This document shows, piece by piece, positions 1 through 6,855 of a stretch of 25,935 bases of DNA (its first letter is position 1; each line of letters opens with the position of its first letter). Source of the DNA: Thiobacillus sp. UBA2186 (GTDB lineage: Bacteria; Pseudomonadota; Gammaproteobacteria; Burkholderiales; Thiobacillaceae); the NCBI GenBank assembly GCA_002327405.1, contig DCVO01000050.1:1614-27548 (forward strand), given 5' to 3'. The translations under genes and the position numbers were made by a program. The notes below the pieces were generated by a model. That model saw only the letters and a program-made list of their open reading frames with translations, had not been told where the DNA came from and ran no database searches.

Positions 1-281
1 TCACCGGCAAGGACAAGGGCAAGCGCGGCCAGGTGCTGAGCATCGCCGACGCCGGCCACGTGGTGGTCGAGGGTGTCAACCGCGTGAAAAAGCACCAGAA
101 GCCGAACCCCTACCTCGGCCGCACCGGCGGCATCGTGGAAAAGGAAATGCCGATTCATGTTTCCAACGTCGGCTTGTTCAACCCCGCCACCCAGAAAGCC
201 GACCGCGTCGGTTTCAAGGTGCTTGAGGACGGCCGCAAGGTGCGCGTCTTCAGGTCCAATGGCGAAATGGTGGACGCATAA
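1..281 (+). CDS. rplX: 50S ribosomal protein L24 (5' end cut by window)
   Basis: L24 is an early-assembly protein of the large subunit that binds the 5' part of 23S rRNA. The reading frame is open from base 3 (TGKDKGKRGQV, the KOW motif that normally sits near residue 10) to the TAA at 279-281. About 92 residues are visible, and roughly the first ten lie outside the window. The stretch KKHQKPNPYLGRTGGIVEKE and the C-terminal KVRVFRSNGEMVDA fit the family. It is followed after 9 nt by rplE, as in the spc operon of most proteobacteria. Confidence 0.96.
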   Translation, partial: TGKDKGKRGQVLSIADAGHVVVEGVNRVKKHQKPNPYLGRTGGIVEKEMPIHVSNVGLFNPATQKADRVGFKVLEDGRKVRVFRSNGEMVDA

Positions 282-290
282 GGGACTGAT

Positions 291-830
291 ATGGCACGTC
301 TGCAAACTTATTATCGTGAAACCGTGGTGCCGGACCTGATGAAGAAGTTCGGCTACAAATCCGTCATGGAAGTGCCGCGCATCGAGAAGATCACCCTCAA
401 CATGGGGGTGGGCGAGGCGGTGGCTGACAAGAAGGTGATGGAATTCGCCGTCGGCGACATGCAAAAAATCGCCGGCCAGAAGCCCGTGGTGACCAAATCG
501 CGCAAGTCCATCGCCGGCTTCAAGATTCGCGAGGGTTACCCCATCGGTTGCAAAGTCACGCTGCGCAAGGCTCGCATGTATGAGTTCCTCGACCGCCTGG
601 TCAGCGTTGCGCTGCCGCGCGTGCGCGACTTCCGCGGCATCAACGGCCGTTCCTTCGACGGTCGCGGCAACTACAACATGGGTGTGCGTGAGCAGATCAT
701 TTTCCCCGAGATCGAGTACGACAAGATCGATGCATTGCGGGGCATGAACATCACCATCACCACCACCGCGAAAACGGACGACGAGGCCAAGGCCCTGCTT
801 TCCGCTTTCAAATTCCCGTTCAAGAACTGA
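291..830 (+). CDS. rplE: 50S ribosomal protein L5
   Basis: L5 binds 5S rRNA with L18 in the central protuberance and contacts the P-site tRNA. The product is 179 residues, the same length as in E. coli. Recognisable parts are the N-terminal ARLQTYYRETVVPDL, the KITLNMGVGEA strand, QKPVVTKSRKSIAGFKIREG (the rRNA/tRNA-facing loop) and a C-terminal AKALLSAFKFPF. The start has an AGGGA ribosome-binding site about 5 nt upstream. rpsN begins 7 nt after the stop, in the same transcript. In E. coli, S8 represses this operon by binding mRNA near the start of rplE. Whether that structure exists here was not folded. Confidence 0.98.
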   Translation: MARLQTYYRETVVPDLMKKFGYKSVMEVPRIEKITLNMGVGEAVADKKVMEFAVGDMQKIAGQKPVVTKSRKSIAGFKIREGYPIGCKVTLRKARMYEFLDRLVSVALPRVRDFRGINGRSFDGRGNYNMGVREQIIFPEIEYDKIDALRGMNITITTTAKTDDEAKALLSAFKFPFKN

Positions 831-837
831 GGTAGAG

Positions 838-1143
838 ATGGCCAAATTATCTCTGATCAATCGTGAAGCCAAGCGCGCCAAGCTGGTCAAGAAATACGCC
901 GCCAAGCGCGCCGAACTGAAAGCGATCATCGACAACGCCAAGCTGTCCGACGAAGAGCGCATGGAAGCTCGTCTTGCATTGCAGAAACTGCCGCGCAATT
1001 CCAGCCCCTGCCGCCAGCGCAATCGTTGCCAGATTACCGGCCGGCCGCGCGGCGTGTTCAGCAAATTCGGCCTGGCGCGCGGCAAGCTGCGCGAGTTCGC
1101 CATGCGCGGCGAAATTCCTGGCATCGTCAAGGCCAGCTGGTAA
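838..1143 (+). CDS. rpsN: 30S ribosomal protein S14 (long, zinc-independent form)
   Basis: S14 is a late-assembly protein of the 30S head near the A site. At 101 residues it matches the long form. It carries QRNRCQITGRPRGVFSKFGLARGKLREFAMRGEIPGIVKASW-type C-terminal features (signature RNRCQITGRPRG at about residues 61-72). It lacks the paired CxxC motifs of the 61-residue zinc-binding form, so this is the C-minus type. It lies between rplE and rpsH with short gaps, the standard spc order. Confidence 0.97.
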   Translation: MAKLSLINREAKRAKLVKKYAAKRAELKAIIDNAKLSDEERMEARLALQKLPRNSSPCRQRNRCQITGRPRGVFSKFGLARGKLREFAMRGEIPGIVKASW

Positions 1144-1158
1144 GGGAGAGACTGAAAA

Positions 1159-1551
1159 ATGAGCATGAGTGATCCCATTGCCGATATGCTGACCCGCATC
1201 CGCAATGCCCAGGCCATGGAAAAGGCGACTGTCAGCATGCCTTCCTCCAAGGTGAAGGTATCCATTGCCAAGGTGTTGAAAGACGAAGGCTATATCGAAG
1301 ACTTTGCAGTCAAGGGCGAATCCAGGCCGGAGCTGCAGATCCAGTTGAAGTATTACGCCGGCCGCCCGGTCATTGAAAAGATCGAGCGCGTCAGCACCCC
1401 CGGCCTGCGCGTCTACAAAGGCTCCCAGGAGCTGCCCAGGGTCATGAACGGCCTGGGCGTGGCGATCGTTTCCACCTCCCGTGGCGTGATGACCGACCAC
1501 AAGGCGCGCGCCCAGGGTGTTGGCGGCGAAGTGCTGTGCCTGGTCGCTTAA
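1159..1551 (+). CDS. rpsH: 30S ribosomal protein S8
   Basis: S8 organises the central domain of 16S rRNA (helix 21) and is the translational repressor of the spc operon in E. coli. The product is 130 residues, the usual length. It begins MSMSDPIADMLTRIRNAQ; the first ATG was preferred over the one two codons later because the family normally has MSM and a GGGAGAG site precedes it. The C-terminal STSRGVMTDHKARAQGVGGE with its conserved rRNA-binding residues is intact. rplF follows after 13 nt. Confidence 0.97.
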   Translation: MSMSDPIADMLTRIRNAQAMEKATVSMPSSKVKVSIAKVLKDEGYIEDFAVKGESRPELQIQLKYYAGRPVIEKIERVSTPGLRVYKGSQELPRVMNGLGVAIVSTSRGVMTDHKARAQGVGGEVLCLVA

Positions 1552-1564
1552 GAGGGGGAACAAG

Positions 1565-2095
1565 ATGTCACGTGTAGCCAAGAACCCCATCCAGTTGCCC
1601 AAGGGCGTCGAAGTTTCCCTGGGTGAAACCATCACCGTGAAAGGCCCCCTCGGCTCGTTGAGCCAGAAGGCCCCGGCGAATGTGAAAGTGAACCTGGAAA
1701 ACGATGTCGTCACCCTGGTGCCGCTGGATGAAAGCATCCAGGCCAACGCCATGTCAGGCACGCTGCGTGCGCTGCTCAACAACATGGTGGCTGGCGTGTC
1801 GAAAGGTTTCGAGAAGAAGCTGAACCTGGTCGGCGTGGGTTACCGCGCCCAGGCCCAGGGCGACAGCCTCAACCTGTCGCTCGGCTTCTCCCACCCCGTT
1901 GTGCACAAGATGCCCGCCGGCATCAAGGTGGAAACCCCGACGCAGACTGAAATTGTCATTAAAGGCATCGACCGCCAGAAGGTTGGCCAGGTGGCCGCCG
2001 ACGTCCGCGGTTACCGGCCGCCGGAGCCCTACAAGGGCAAGGGCGTGCGTTATGCCGATGAAGTCGTGGTCTTGAAAGAGACCAAGAAGAAGTAA
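1565..2095 (+). CDS. rplF: 50S ribosomal protein L6
   Basis: L6 sits near the sarcin-ricin loop and the factor-binding region of the large subunit. It starts MSRVAKNPIQLPKGV. An upstream in-frame extension into rpsH (from 1517) was rejected because the family starts here and a GAGGGGGAA site lies just ahead. The product is 176 residues against 177 in E. coli. Two duplicated alpha/beta domains are expected. The second ends with the highly conserved YRPPEPYKGKGVRYADE near residues 150-166 and a basic tail. Confidence 0.97.
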   Translation: MSRVAKNPIQLPKGVEVSLGETITVKGPLGSLSQKAPANVKVNLENDVVTLVPLDESIQANAMSGTLRALLNNMVAGVSKGFEKKLNLVGVGYRAQAQGDSLNLSLGFSHPVVHKMPAGIKVETPTQTEIVIKGIDRQKVGQVAADVRGYRPPEPYKGKGVRYADEVVVLKETKKK

Positions 2096-2117
2096 TAGCC
2101 GCTAAGGAACGCAGACG

Positions 2118-2471
2118 ATGAATACCCAAGAAGCACGAGTCCGCCGCGCGCGCAAAACCCGCGCCAAAATCGCGGCCGTCAAGGCAACCCGTTTGTCGGT
2201 GCATCGCACCAACAGCCATATCTATGCGCAGATCATCTCCGCTGACGGCGGCAAGGTGCTGGCTTCCGCCTCCACTCTGGAAAAGGAAGTGCGCGCCCAG
2301 GTGGCCAACGGTGGCAATACTGCTGCCGCTGCGCTGGTCGGCAAGCGCCTGGCCGAAAAGGCCAAGGCGGCCGGCGTCGACAAGGTTGCATTCGACCGTT
2401 CCGGTTTCAAATTTCATGGCCGTGTGAAGGCGCTGGCGGATGCCGCGCGTGAAAACGGTCTGGTCTTTTAA
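2118..2471 (+). CDS. rplR: 50S ribosomal protein L18
   Basis: L18 binds 5S rRNA and, with L5, builds the central protuberance. The 117-residue product has the usual basic N-terminal arm (RVRRARKTRAKIAA), the RLSVHRTNSHIYAQII strand region and the C-terminal VAFDRSGFKFHGRVKALADAAREN that marks this family. AAGGAA precedes the start. It sits between rplF and rpsE, with rpsE starting 15 nt downstream. Confidence 0.97.
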   Translation: MNTQEARVRRARKTRAKIAAVKATRLSVHRTNSHIYAQIISADGGKVLASASTLEKEVRAQVANGGNTAAAALVGKRLAEKAKAAGVDKVAFDRSGFKFHGRVKALADAARENGLVF

Positions 2472-2486
2472 CGAGGCTGACAGACA

Positions 2487-2996
2487 ATGGCTCGTAACGA
2501 AAACACTGAAGAGCGCGGCGACGGCCTGCGCGAAAAAATGATCGCGGTCAACCGCGTGTCCAAGACGGTCAAGGGCGGCCGCGTGCTGGGCTTTGCAGCG
2601 CTGACCGTGGTCGGTGACGGCGATGGCGGCATCGGCATGGGCAAGGGCAAGGCCAAGGAAGTTCCGGTGGCCGTGCAGAAGGCCATGGAAGAAGCCCGCC
2701 GCAATCTGAACAAGGTCAACCTGAAGAGCGGTTCCTTCCATCACGCAGTGGTAGGCAGGCACGGCGCTTCCGTGGTGCTGATCCAGCCGGCCTCCGAAGG
2801 TACCGGGATTATTGCCGGCGGTGCCATGCGTGCCGTGTTCGAGGTGATGGGCGTGCAGAACGTGCTGGCCAAGTGCCTGGGGTCCACCAATCCCTACAAT
2901 GTGGTGCGCGCCACCATCAACGGCCTGATGCAGATGTCCACGCCCTCGGAAATTGCGGCCAAGCGCGGCAAGTCCGTGGAAGAGATCCTGGGGTAA
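2487..2996 (+). CDS. rpsE: 30S ribosomal protein S5
   Basis: S5 lies at the mRNA entry side of the 30S subunit and contributes to decoding accuracy and helicase activity. The product is 169 residues. The N-terminal dsRBD-like domain includes EKMIAVNRVSKTVKGGR (residues about 17-33) and GMGKGKAKEVP. The C-terminal domain contains TGIIAGGAMRAVFEVMGVQN and GSTNPYNVVRATINGL. Only 3 nt separate its stop from the rpmD start, suggesting translational coupling. Confidence 0.98.
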   Translation: MARNENTEERGDGLREKMIAVNRVSKTVKGGRVLGFAALTVVGDGDGGIGMGKGKAKEVPVAVQKAMEEARRNLNKVNLKSGSFHHAVVGRHGASVVLIQPASEGTGIIAGGAMRAVFEVMGVQNVLAKCLGSTNPYNVVRATINGLMQMSTPSEIAAKRGKSVEEILG

Positions 2997-2999
2997 GCC

Positions 3000-3185
3000 A
3001 TGAGCGACAAGAAACTGAAAGTGACGCTGGTCAAGAGCACCATCGGCGCCAAGAAGGACCACAAGGCCTGCGTGCGCGGTCTGGGCCTGCGTCGCATGCA
3101 CCACACCGTGGAAGTGCTGGACACCCCCGCCAACCGCGGCATGATCAACAAGGTCAATTTTCTCGTCAAATGCGAGGGCTGCTGA
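3000..3185 (+). CDS. rpmD: 50S ribosomal protein L30
   Basis: L30 is a small single-domain protein of the large subunit. The product is 61 residues, with typical KKLKVTLVKSTIGAKKDHKA and LGLRRMHHTVEVLDTPANRGMI segments. The TGA stop abuts the ATG of rplO directly (3183-3185 then 3186), so the two are very likely translationally coupled. It lacks the C-terminal extension seen in some archaeal and eukaryotic relatives. Confidence 0.97.
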   Translation: MSDKKLKVTLVKSTIGAKKDHKACVRGLGLRRMHHTVEVLDTPANRGMINKVNFLVKCEGC

Positions 3186-3620
3186 ATGGAACTGAATAAT
3201 CTCAAACCCGGTGCCGGCGCCAAGCACGCCAAGAAGCGCGTTGGCCGCGGCATCGGCTCCGGCCTGGGCAAGACTGCCGGTCGCGGCCACAAGGGCCAGC
3301 ATTCCCGCTCCGGCGGCTACAAGAAAATCGGCTTCGAAGGCGGCCAGATGCCACTGCATCGCCGTCTGCCCAAGCGCGGCTTCGTCTCCCTCTCCGCCGA
3401 GGACACTGCCGAAGTGCGCTTGTCCGACCTGGCCAGGATCGCGGTTGACGAAATCGACCTGCTGGTGCTGAAGCAGGCAGGCATGGTTTCCGGCATGGCG
3501 AAGACCGCCAAGGTGATTCTGTCCGGCAAGCTCGAGAAAGCCGTCAAGCTCAAGGGCATTGCCGCCACCAAGGGTGCGCGTGCGGCCATCGAGGCTGCCG
3601 GCGGTTCGATCAGCGAATAA
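3186..3620 (+). CDS. rplO: 50S ribosomal protein L15
   Basis: L15 is a late-assembly protein that threads a long basic glycine-rich N-terminal arm into 23S rRNA. The arm is seen here as KRVGRGIGSGLGKTAGRGHK and HSRSGG in the first 45 residues. The product is 144 residues, as in E. coli. The globular C-terminal half contains AKVILSGKLEKAVKLKGI and GARAAIEAAGGSI. Its start immediately follows the rpmD stop, and secY follows after 15 nt. Confidence 0.97.
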   Translation: MELNNLKPGAGAKHAKKRVGRGIGSGLGKTAGRGHKGQHSRSGGYKKIGFEGGQMPLHRRLPKRGFVSLSAEDTAEVRLSDLARIAVDEIDLLVLKQAGMVSGMAKTAKVILSGKLEKAVKLKGIAATKGARAAIEAAGGSISE

Positions 3621-3635
3621 GTTTAAGGAAACGCT

Positions 3636-4952
3636 TTGGCAACAGCGGCATCAATGTCGGCAGGCAGCAAGTTCGGCGATCTCAAGCGCCGGCTGTGGTT
3701 CCTGCTGGGCGCGCTGGTTGTGTACCGCATCGGCTCGTACATTCCGGTTCCCGGAATCGACCCGGAGCAACTGAGGCAGCTGTTCGACTCCCAGTCCGGC
3801 GGCATTCTGGGCATGTTCGACATGTTTTCGGGCGGTGCGCTGTCGCGCGCTTCGGTGTTTGCCCTGGGCATCATGCCGTACATCTCGGCGTCGATCATCG
3901 TCCAGATGATGGCTGCGGTTTCGCCGCAACTGGAAGCTCTTAAAAAGGAAGGCGAGGCCGGCCGCCGCAAGATTACCCAGTACACCCGCTACGGCACGGT
4001 GTTTCTGGCGCTGTTCCAGTCGCTGGGCATTTCCATCGCGCTGGAAAGCCAGGGCGTGGTGATCGACCCGGGCTTGGGCTTCCGCATTATTGCGATTACC
4101 ACGCTCACGGCCGGCACCATGTTCCTGATGTGGTTGGGCGAGCAGATCACCGAGCGCGGCATCGGCAACGGCATTTCGCTGATCATTTTTGCGGGTATCG
4201 CAGCGGGCTTCCCGAGCGCGGTGTCCGGCACCCTGGAACTGACGCGTACCGGTGCGTTCTCCATCCCGCTGGTGCTGCTGTTGTTCGTCGGCGCGATCAT
4301 GGTGGTGGCTTTTGTGGTCTTCGTCGAACGCGGCCAGCGCAAGATCCTGGTGAATTACGCCAAGCGCCAGGTCGGCAAGATGGTGATGGGCGGACAGAGT
4401 TCGCACCTGCCCCTGAAACTGAATATTTCGGGCGTGATTCCGCCGATTTTCGCCTCCAGCATCGTGTTGTTTCCCGCGACGCTGACAGGCTGGTTCGGCT
4501 CCGACCCGAGCATGTACTGGCTGCGCGACATCAGCGCCGTGCTGTCTCCCGGCCAGCCGGTATACATGCTGCTGTATGCGACCGCGATCATCTTCTTCTG
4601 CTTTTTCTACACCGCCTTGGTGTTCAACCCCAAGGAGACGGCAGACAACCTGAAGAAGAGCGGTGCGTTCGTGCCCGGTATCCGCCCAGGCGACCAGACT
4701 GCGCGCTATATCGACAAGGTCATGACCCGGCTGACCCTGGTCGGTGCGATTTACGTCACGCTGGTCTGCCTGTTGCCGGAAGTGCTGATTGCGAAGTGGA
4801 ACGTGCCGTTTTATTTCGGCGGCACCTCGCTGCTGATTGTGGTTGTGGTGGTGATGGACTTCATGGCCCAGGTTCAGGCCTATGTCATGTCCCACCAGTA
4901 TGAGAGCCTGTTGAAGAAAGCCAACTTCAAGGGCGGTCTGGCTGGTCGCTGA
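3636..4952 (+). CDS. secY: Preprotein translocase subunit SecY
   Basis: SecY is the ten-helix channel of the Sec translocon in the inner membrane, working with SecE, SecG, SecA and signal peptides. The product is 438 residues. Family marks are KFGDLKRRLWFLLGALVVYR, the plug-region segment GILGMFDMFSGGAL, GERGIGNGISLIIFAGI-like loops, VVFVERGQRKILVNYAKRQVG and VPGIRPGDQTARYIDKVMTRLTL. The start is a TTG with an AAGGAA site 5 nt upstream. The next in-frame ATG (3654) would also work but lacks as good a ribosome-binding site. The stop overlaps the infA start by one base. Confidence 0.97.
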   Translation: MATAASMSAGSKFGDLKRRLWFLLGALVVYRIGSYIPVPGIDPEQLRQLFDSQSGGILGMFDMFSGGALSRASVFALGIMPYISASIIVQMMAAVSPQLEALKKEGEAGRRKITQYTRYGTVFLALFQSLGISIALESQGVVIDPGLGFRIIAITTLTAGTMFLMWLGEQITERGIGNGISLIIFAGIAAGFPSAVSGTLELTRTGAFSIPLVLLLFVGAIMVVAFVVFVERGQRKILVNYAKRQVGKMVMGGQSSHLPLKLNISGVIPPIFASSIVLFPATLTGWFGSDPSMYWLRDISAVLSPGQPVYMLLYATAIIFFCFFYTALVFNPKETADNLKKSGAFVPGIRPGDQTARYIDKVMTRLTLVGAIYVTLVCLLPEVLIAKWNVPFYFGGTSLLIVVVVVMDFMAQVQAYVMSHQYESLLKKANFKGGLAGR

Positions 4953-5170
4953 TGTCGAAGGAAGACGTCATCCAGATGCAGGGCGAGGTGTTGGAAAACC
5001 TGCCCAATGCGACCTTCCGGGTAAAGCTTGAAAACGGCCATGTCGTGCTGGGACACATTTCCGGCAAGATGCGCATGCACTATATCCGCATCCTGCCGGG
5101 CGACAAGGTGACTGTGGAATTGACGCCTTACGATCTGACCAAGGGCCGGATCGTTTTCAGGGCGAAGTGA
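4952..5170 (+). CDS. infA: Translation initiation factor IF-1
   Basis: IF-1 is a small OB-fold protein that blocks the A site during initiation. The 72-residue product starts MSKEDVIQMQGEVLENLPNA, contains FRVKLENGHVVLGHISGKMR and ends TPYDLTKGRIVFRAK, a near-textbook sequence. Its ATG shares a base with the secY TGA (ATGA-type overlap), so it is coupled to secY. infA between secY and rpmJ is typical of beta- and some other bacteria, whereas E. coli keeps infA elsewhere. Confidence 0.98.
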   Translation: MSKEDVIQMQGEVLENLPNATFRVKLENGHVVLGHISGKMRMHYIRILPGDKVTVELTPYDLTKGRIVFRAK

Positions 5171-5174
5171 GTTG

Positions 5175-5191
5175 AACCGGGAAACCCGGTT
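5175..5191 (+). other. Short perfect hairpin between infA and rpmJ
   Basis: AACCGGG-AAA-CCCGGTT forms a perfect 7-bp stem with a three-base loop in the 36-bp gap between infA and rpmJ. No T-run follows, so it is not a classical terminator. It could be an RNA processing or stability element, or tune rpmJ translation, since the AGGAG site of rpmJ lies 4 nt beyond it. Confidence 0.5.
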
Positions 5192-5206
5192 GATAGGAGA
5201 GCGAAC

Positions 5207-5320
5207 ATGAGAGTTCAGGCTTCAGTAAAGAAGATCTGCCGTAAGTGCAAGATTGTGCGCCGCAAGGGCGTGGTTCGCGTGATCTGCGAGGATCCGCGCC
5301 ACAAGCAGCGCCAGGGATAA
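5207..5320 (+). CDS. rpmJ: 50S ribosomal protein L36 (zinc-ribbon form)
   Basis: L36 is the smallest large-subunit protein. Translation from the ATG at 5207 gives 37 residues, MRVQASVKKICRKCKIVRR and then KGVVRVICEDPRHKQRQG. The zinc ligands C11, C14, C27 and H32 are all present, making it the zinc-binding C-plus form. An AGGAG site lies 8 nt upstream. It closes the spc gene set and is followed by a hairpin and a likely promoter before rpsM. Confidence 0.97.
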   Translation: MRVQASVKKICRKCKIVRRKGVVRVICEDPRHKQRQG

Positions 5321-5332
5321 GTGTCGGATGGA

Positions 5333-5348
5333 CCGGCCTTCCGGCCGG
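5333..5348 (+). terminator. GC-rich hairpin between rpmJ and rpsM
   Basis: CCGGCC-TTCC-GGCCGG forms a 6-bp GC-only stem between the spc and alpha gene groups, followed within a few bases by AGTTT. The T-run is too short for a strong intrinsic terminator. Partial termination or attenuation at the operon boundary is an inference, supported by the promoter-like sequence immediately downstream. Confidence 0.4.
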
Positions 5349-5359
5349 CCAGTTTGACG

Positions 5360-5368
5360 TGGTATAAT
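5360..5368 (+). promoter_or_regulatory. Extended -10 promoter upstream of rpsM
   Basis: TGGTATAAT is a consensus extended -10 element (TG-N-TATAAT) 29 bp before the rpsM start. A TTGAC stands only 3-4 bp ahead of it and is too close to act as its -35 box. A start near 5375 would give a leader of about 23 nt and separate transcription of rpsM-rpsK-rpsD-rpoA-rplQ. Confidence 0.6.
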
Positions 5369-5397
5369 TTTTAGTTTTCTGTACGGAGTAACGCCGA

Positions 5398-5754
5398 ATG
5401 GCCCGTATTGCAGGGGTAAACATACCCAACCACCAACACGCGGAAATCGCGCTGACCGCCATTTATGGCATCGGCCGCACCACGGCCCGCAAGATTTGCG
5501 AAGCGGCTGGCGTGCTGACCAGCGCCAAAATGAAGGATCTCACTGACGCAGAGATGGAAAAGCTGCGTGAGGGCGTGGCCCAGTTCACGGTCGAGGGCGA
5601 CCTGCGCCGCGAAGTCACCATGAACATCAAGCGCCTGATGGACTTGGGCTGCTACCGCGGTCTGCGCCATCGCAAGGGCCTGCCCGTCCGTGGCCAGCGG
5701 ACCCGTACCAATGCGCGCACCCGCAAGGGCCCGCGCAAGGCTATCAAGAAATAA
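5398..5754 (+). CDS. rpsM: 30S ribosomal protein S13
   Basis: S13 in the 30S head forms bridges to the 50S subunit and contacts P-site tRNA through its basic tail. The 118-residue product begins MARIAGVNIPNHQHAEIALT. It has the helix-two-turn-helix segment YGIGRTTARKICEAAGV and the family signature RGLRHRKGLPVRGQRTRTNA, followed by a lysine-rich end. CGGAG precedes the start. It is the first gene of the alpha operon, behind the extended -10 promoter. Confidence 0.97.
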   Translation: MARIAGVNIPNHQHAEIALTAIYGIGRTTARKICEAAGVLTSAKMKDLTDAEMEKLREGVAQFTVEGDLRREVTMNIKRLMDLGCYRGLRHRKGLPVRGQRTRTNARTRKGPRKAIKK

Positions 5755-5764
5755 GGAAAGCCAG

Positions 5765-6160
5765 ATGGCGACCAAAACCACTGCTACCCGTGCTCGCAAG
5801 AAGGTCAAGAAGAGCGTTGCCGAAGGCATCGCCCACGTACACGCCTCCTTCAACAACACGATCATTACCATTACCGACCGTCAGGGCAACGCCCTGTCGT
5901 GGGCGACCGCGGGCGGCGCCGGCTTCAAGGGCTCGCGCAAATCCACCCCGTTCGCCGCACAGGTTGCCGCCGAGAACGCCGGCAAAGCTGCGCAGGAATA
6001 TGGCGTGAAGAACCTGGAAGTTCGCATCAAGGGTCCCGGCCCCGGCCGCGAATCCTCCGTGCGCGCCCTGAACGCCCTCGGTTTCAAGATTACCGCGATT
6101 TCCGACGTGACCCCCGTGCCGCACAACGGCTGCCGTCCGTCGAAAAAACGTCGCATTTGA
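5765..6160 (+). CDS. rpsK: 30S ribosomal protein S11
   Basis: S11 lines the platform of the 30S subunit near the E-site mRNA. The ATG at 5765 gives 131 residues. A longer in-frame start within rpsM (5690) was rejected because the family starts with a short basic stretch as here and GGAAAG lies upstream. Core segments are HASFNNTIITITDRQGNALSWATAG, SRKSTPFAAQVAAE, KGPGPGRESSVRAL and the C-terminal DVTPVPHNGCRPSKKRRI. It is 10 nt from both its neighbours. Confidence 0.97.
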   Translation: MATKTTATRARKKVKKSVAEGIAHVHASFNNTIITITDRQGNALSWATAGGAGFKGSRKSTPFAAQVAAENAGKAAQEYGVKNLEVRIKGPGPGRESSVRALNALGFKITAISDVTPVPHNGCRPSKKRRI

Positions 6161-6170
6161 GAGGTTTTAT

Positions 6171-6800
6171 ATGGCCCGTAACCTGGATGCTAAATGTCGT
6201 CAGTGCCGCCGCGAGGGTGAGAAACTCTTCCTCAAAGGCGAGAAGTGCTACACCGAAAAGTGCGCGATCGAGCGCCGCAGCTATGCCCCCGGCCAGCACG
6301 GCCAGAAGAGCGGCCAGCGCCTGTCCGGCTATGGCACGCAACTGCGTGAAAAGCAGAAAATCCGCCGCATCTACGGCGTGCTCGAGCGCCAGTTCCGCCT
6401 GGTGTACAAGAAGGCCGAAGCCCGCAGGGGCGTGACCGGCGAGAACCTGCTGGCGCTGCTGGAAAGCCGCCTCGACACCGTCTGCTTCCGCATGGGTTTC
6501 GGCGCTTCCCGCACCGAAGCGCGCCAGGTAGTGCGCCACAACGGCATCATGGTGAACGGCAAGCGCGTCAACATTCCTTCCTACCAGGTCAAGGCCGGCG
6601 ACGTCATCGAAGTGGCCGAGCGCGCCAAGAACCACCTGCGCATCAAGGGCGCCACCGAGGCGGCCGAGTCGCGCGGATTCCCCGAGTGGGTGGAAGTGGA
6701 CATCAAGGGCCTCAAGGGCACCTACAAGTCCATGCCGCAGCGCGCGGACCTGCCGCCCACCATCAACGAATCCCTGGTGGTCGAACTGTATTCCAAGTAA
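6171..6800 (+). CDS. rpsD: 30S ribosomal protein S4 (zinc-finger form)
   Basis: S4 nucleates 16S rRNA folding and affects decoding fidelity. In E. coli it also represses the alpha operon through an mRNA pseudoknot. The product is 209 residues. The N-terminus has C9, C12, C26 and C31, a complete zinc-binding set (C-plus type). The S4 RNA-binding domain spans about residues 95-160 (LLALLESRLDTVCFRMGFG, then RQVVRHNGIMVNGKRVNIPS). The C-terminal NESLVVELYSK is conserved. The ribosome-binding site is GAGAGG. Confidence 0.97.
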   Translation: MARNLDAKCRQCRREGEKLFLKGEKCYTEKCAIERRSYAPGQHGQKSGQRLSGYGTQLREKQKIRRIYGVLERQFRLVYKKAEARRGVTGENLLALLESRLDTVCFRMGFGASRTEARQVVRHNGIMVNGKRVNIPSYQVKAGDVIEVAERAKNHLRIKGATEAAESRGFPEWVEVDIKGLKGTYKSMPQRADLPPTINESLVVELYSK

Positions 6801-6855
6801 TTAACGGGACTCAGGTCACCGTTTCTGGTCACAGCGTTTAAAGGACACTGCCTAA

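Noticed and set aside
1959..3359. 466-residue open frame on the minus strand
   Set aside because: It lies opposite well-supported rplR, rpsE, rpmD and rplO, is rich in low-complexity His/Ala residues, and is a mirror frame of GC-rich codons.
3651..4895. 414-residue minus-strand frame opposite secY
   Set aside because: Shadow of secY with composition biased to His, Asp, Gln and Arg and no recognisable motif.
5354..5368. TTGAC as the -35 box of the TATAAT before rpsM
   Set aside because: The spacing is only 3-4 bp, so only the extended -10 reading makes sense.
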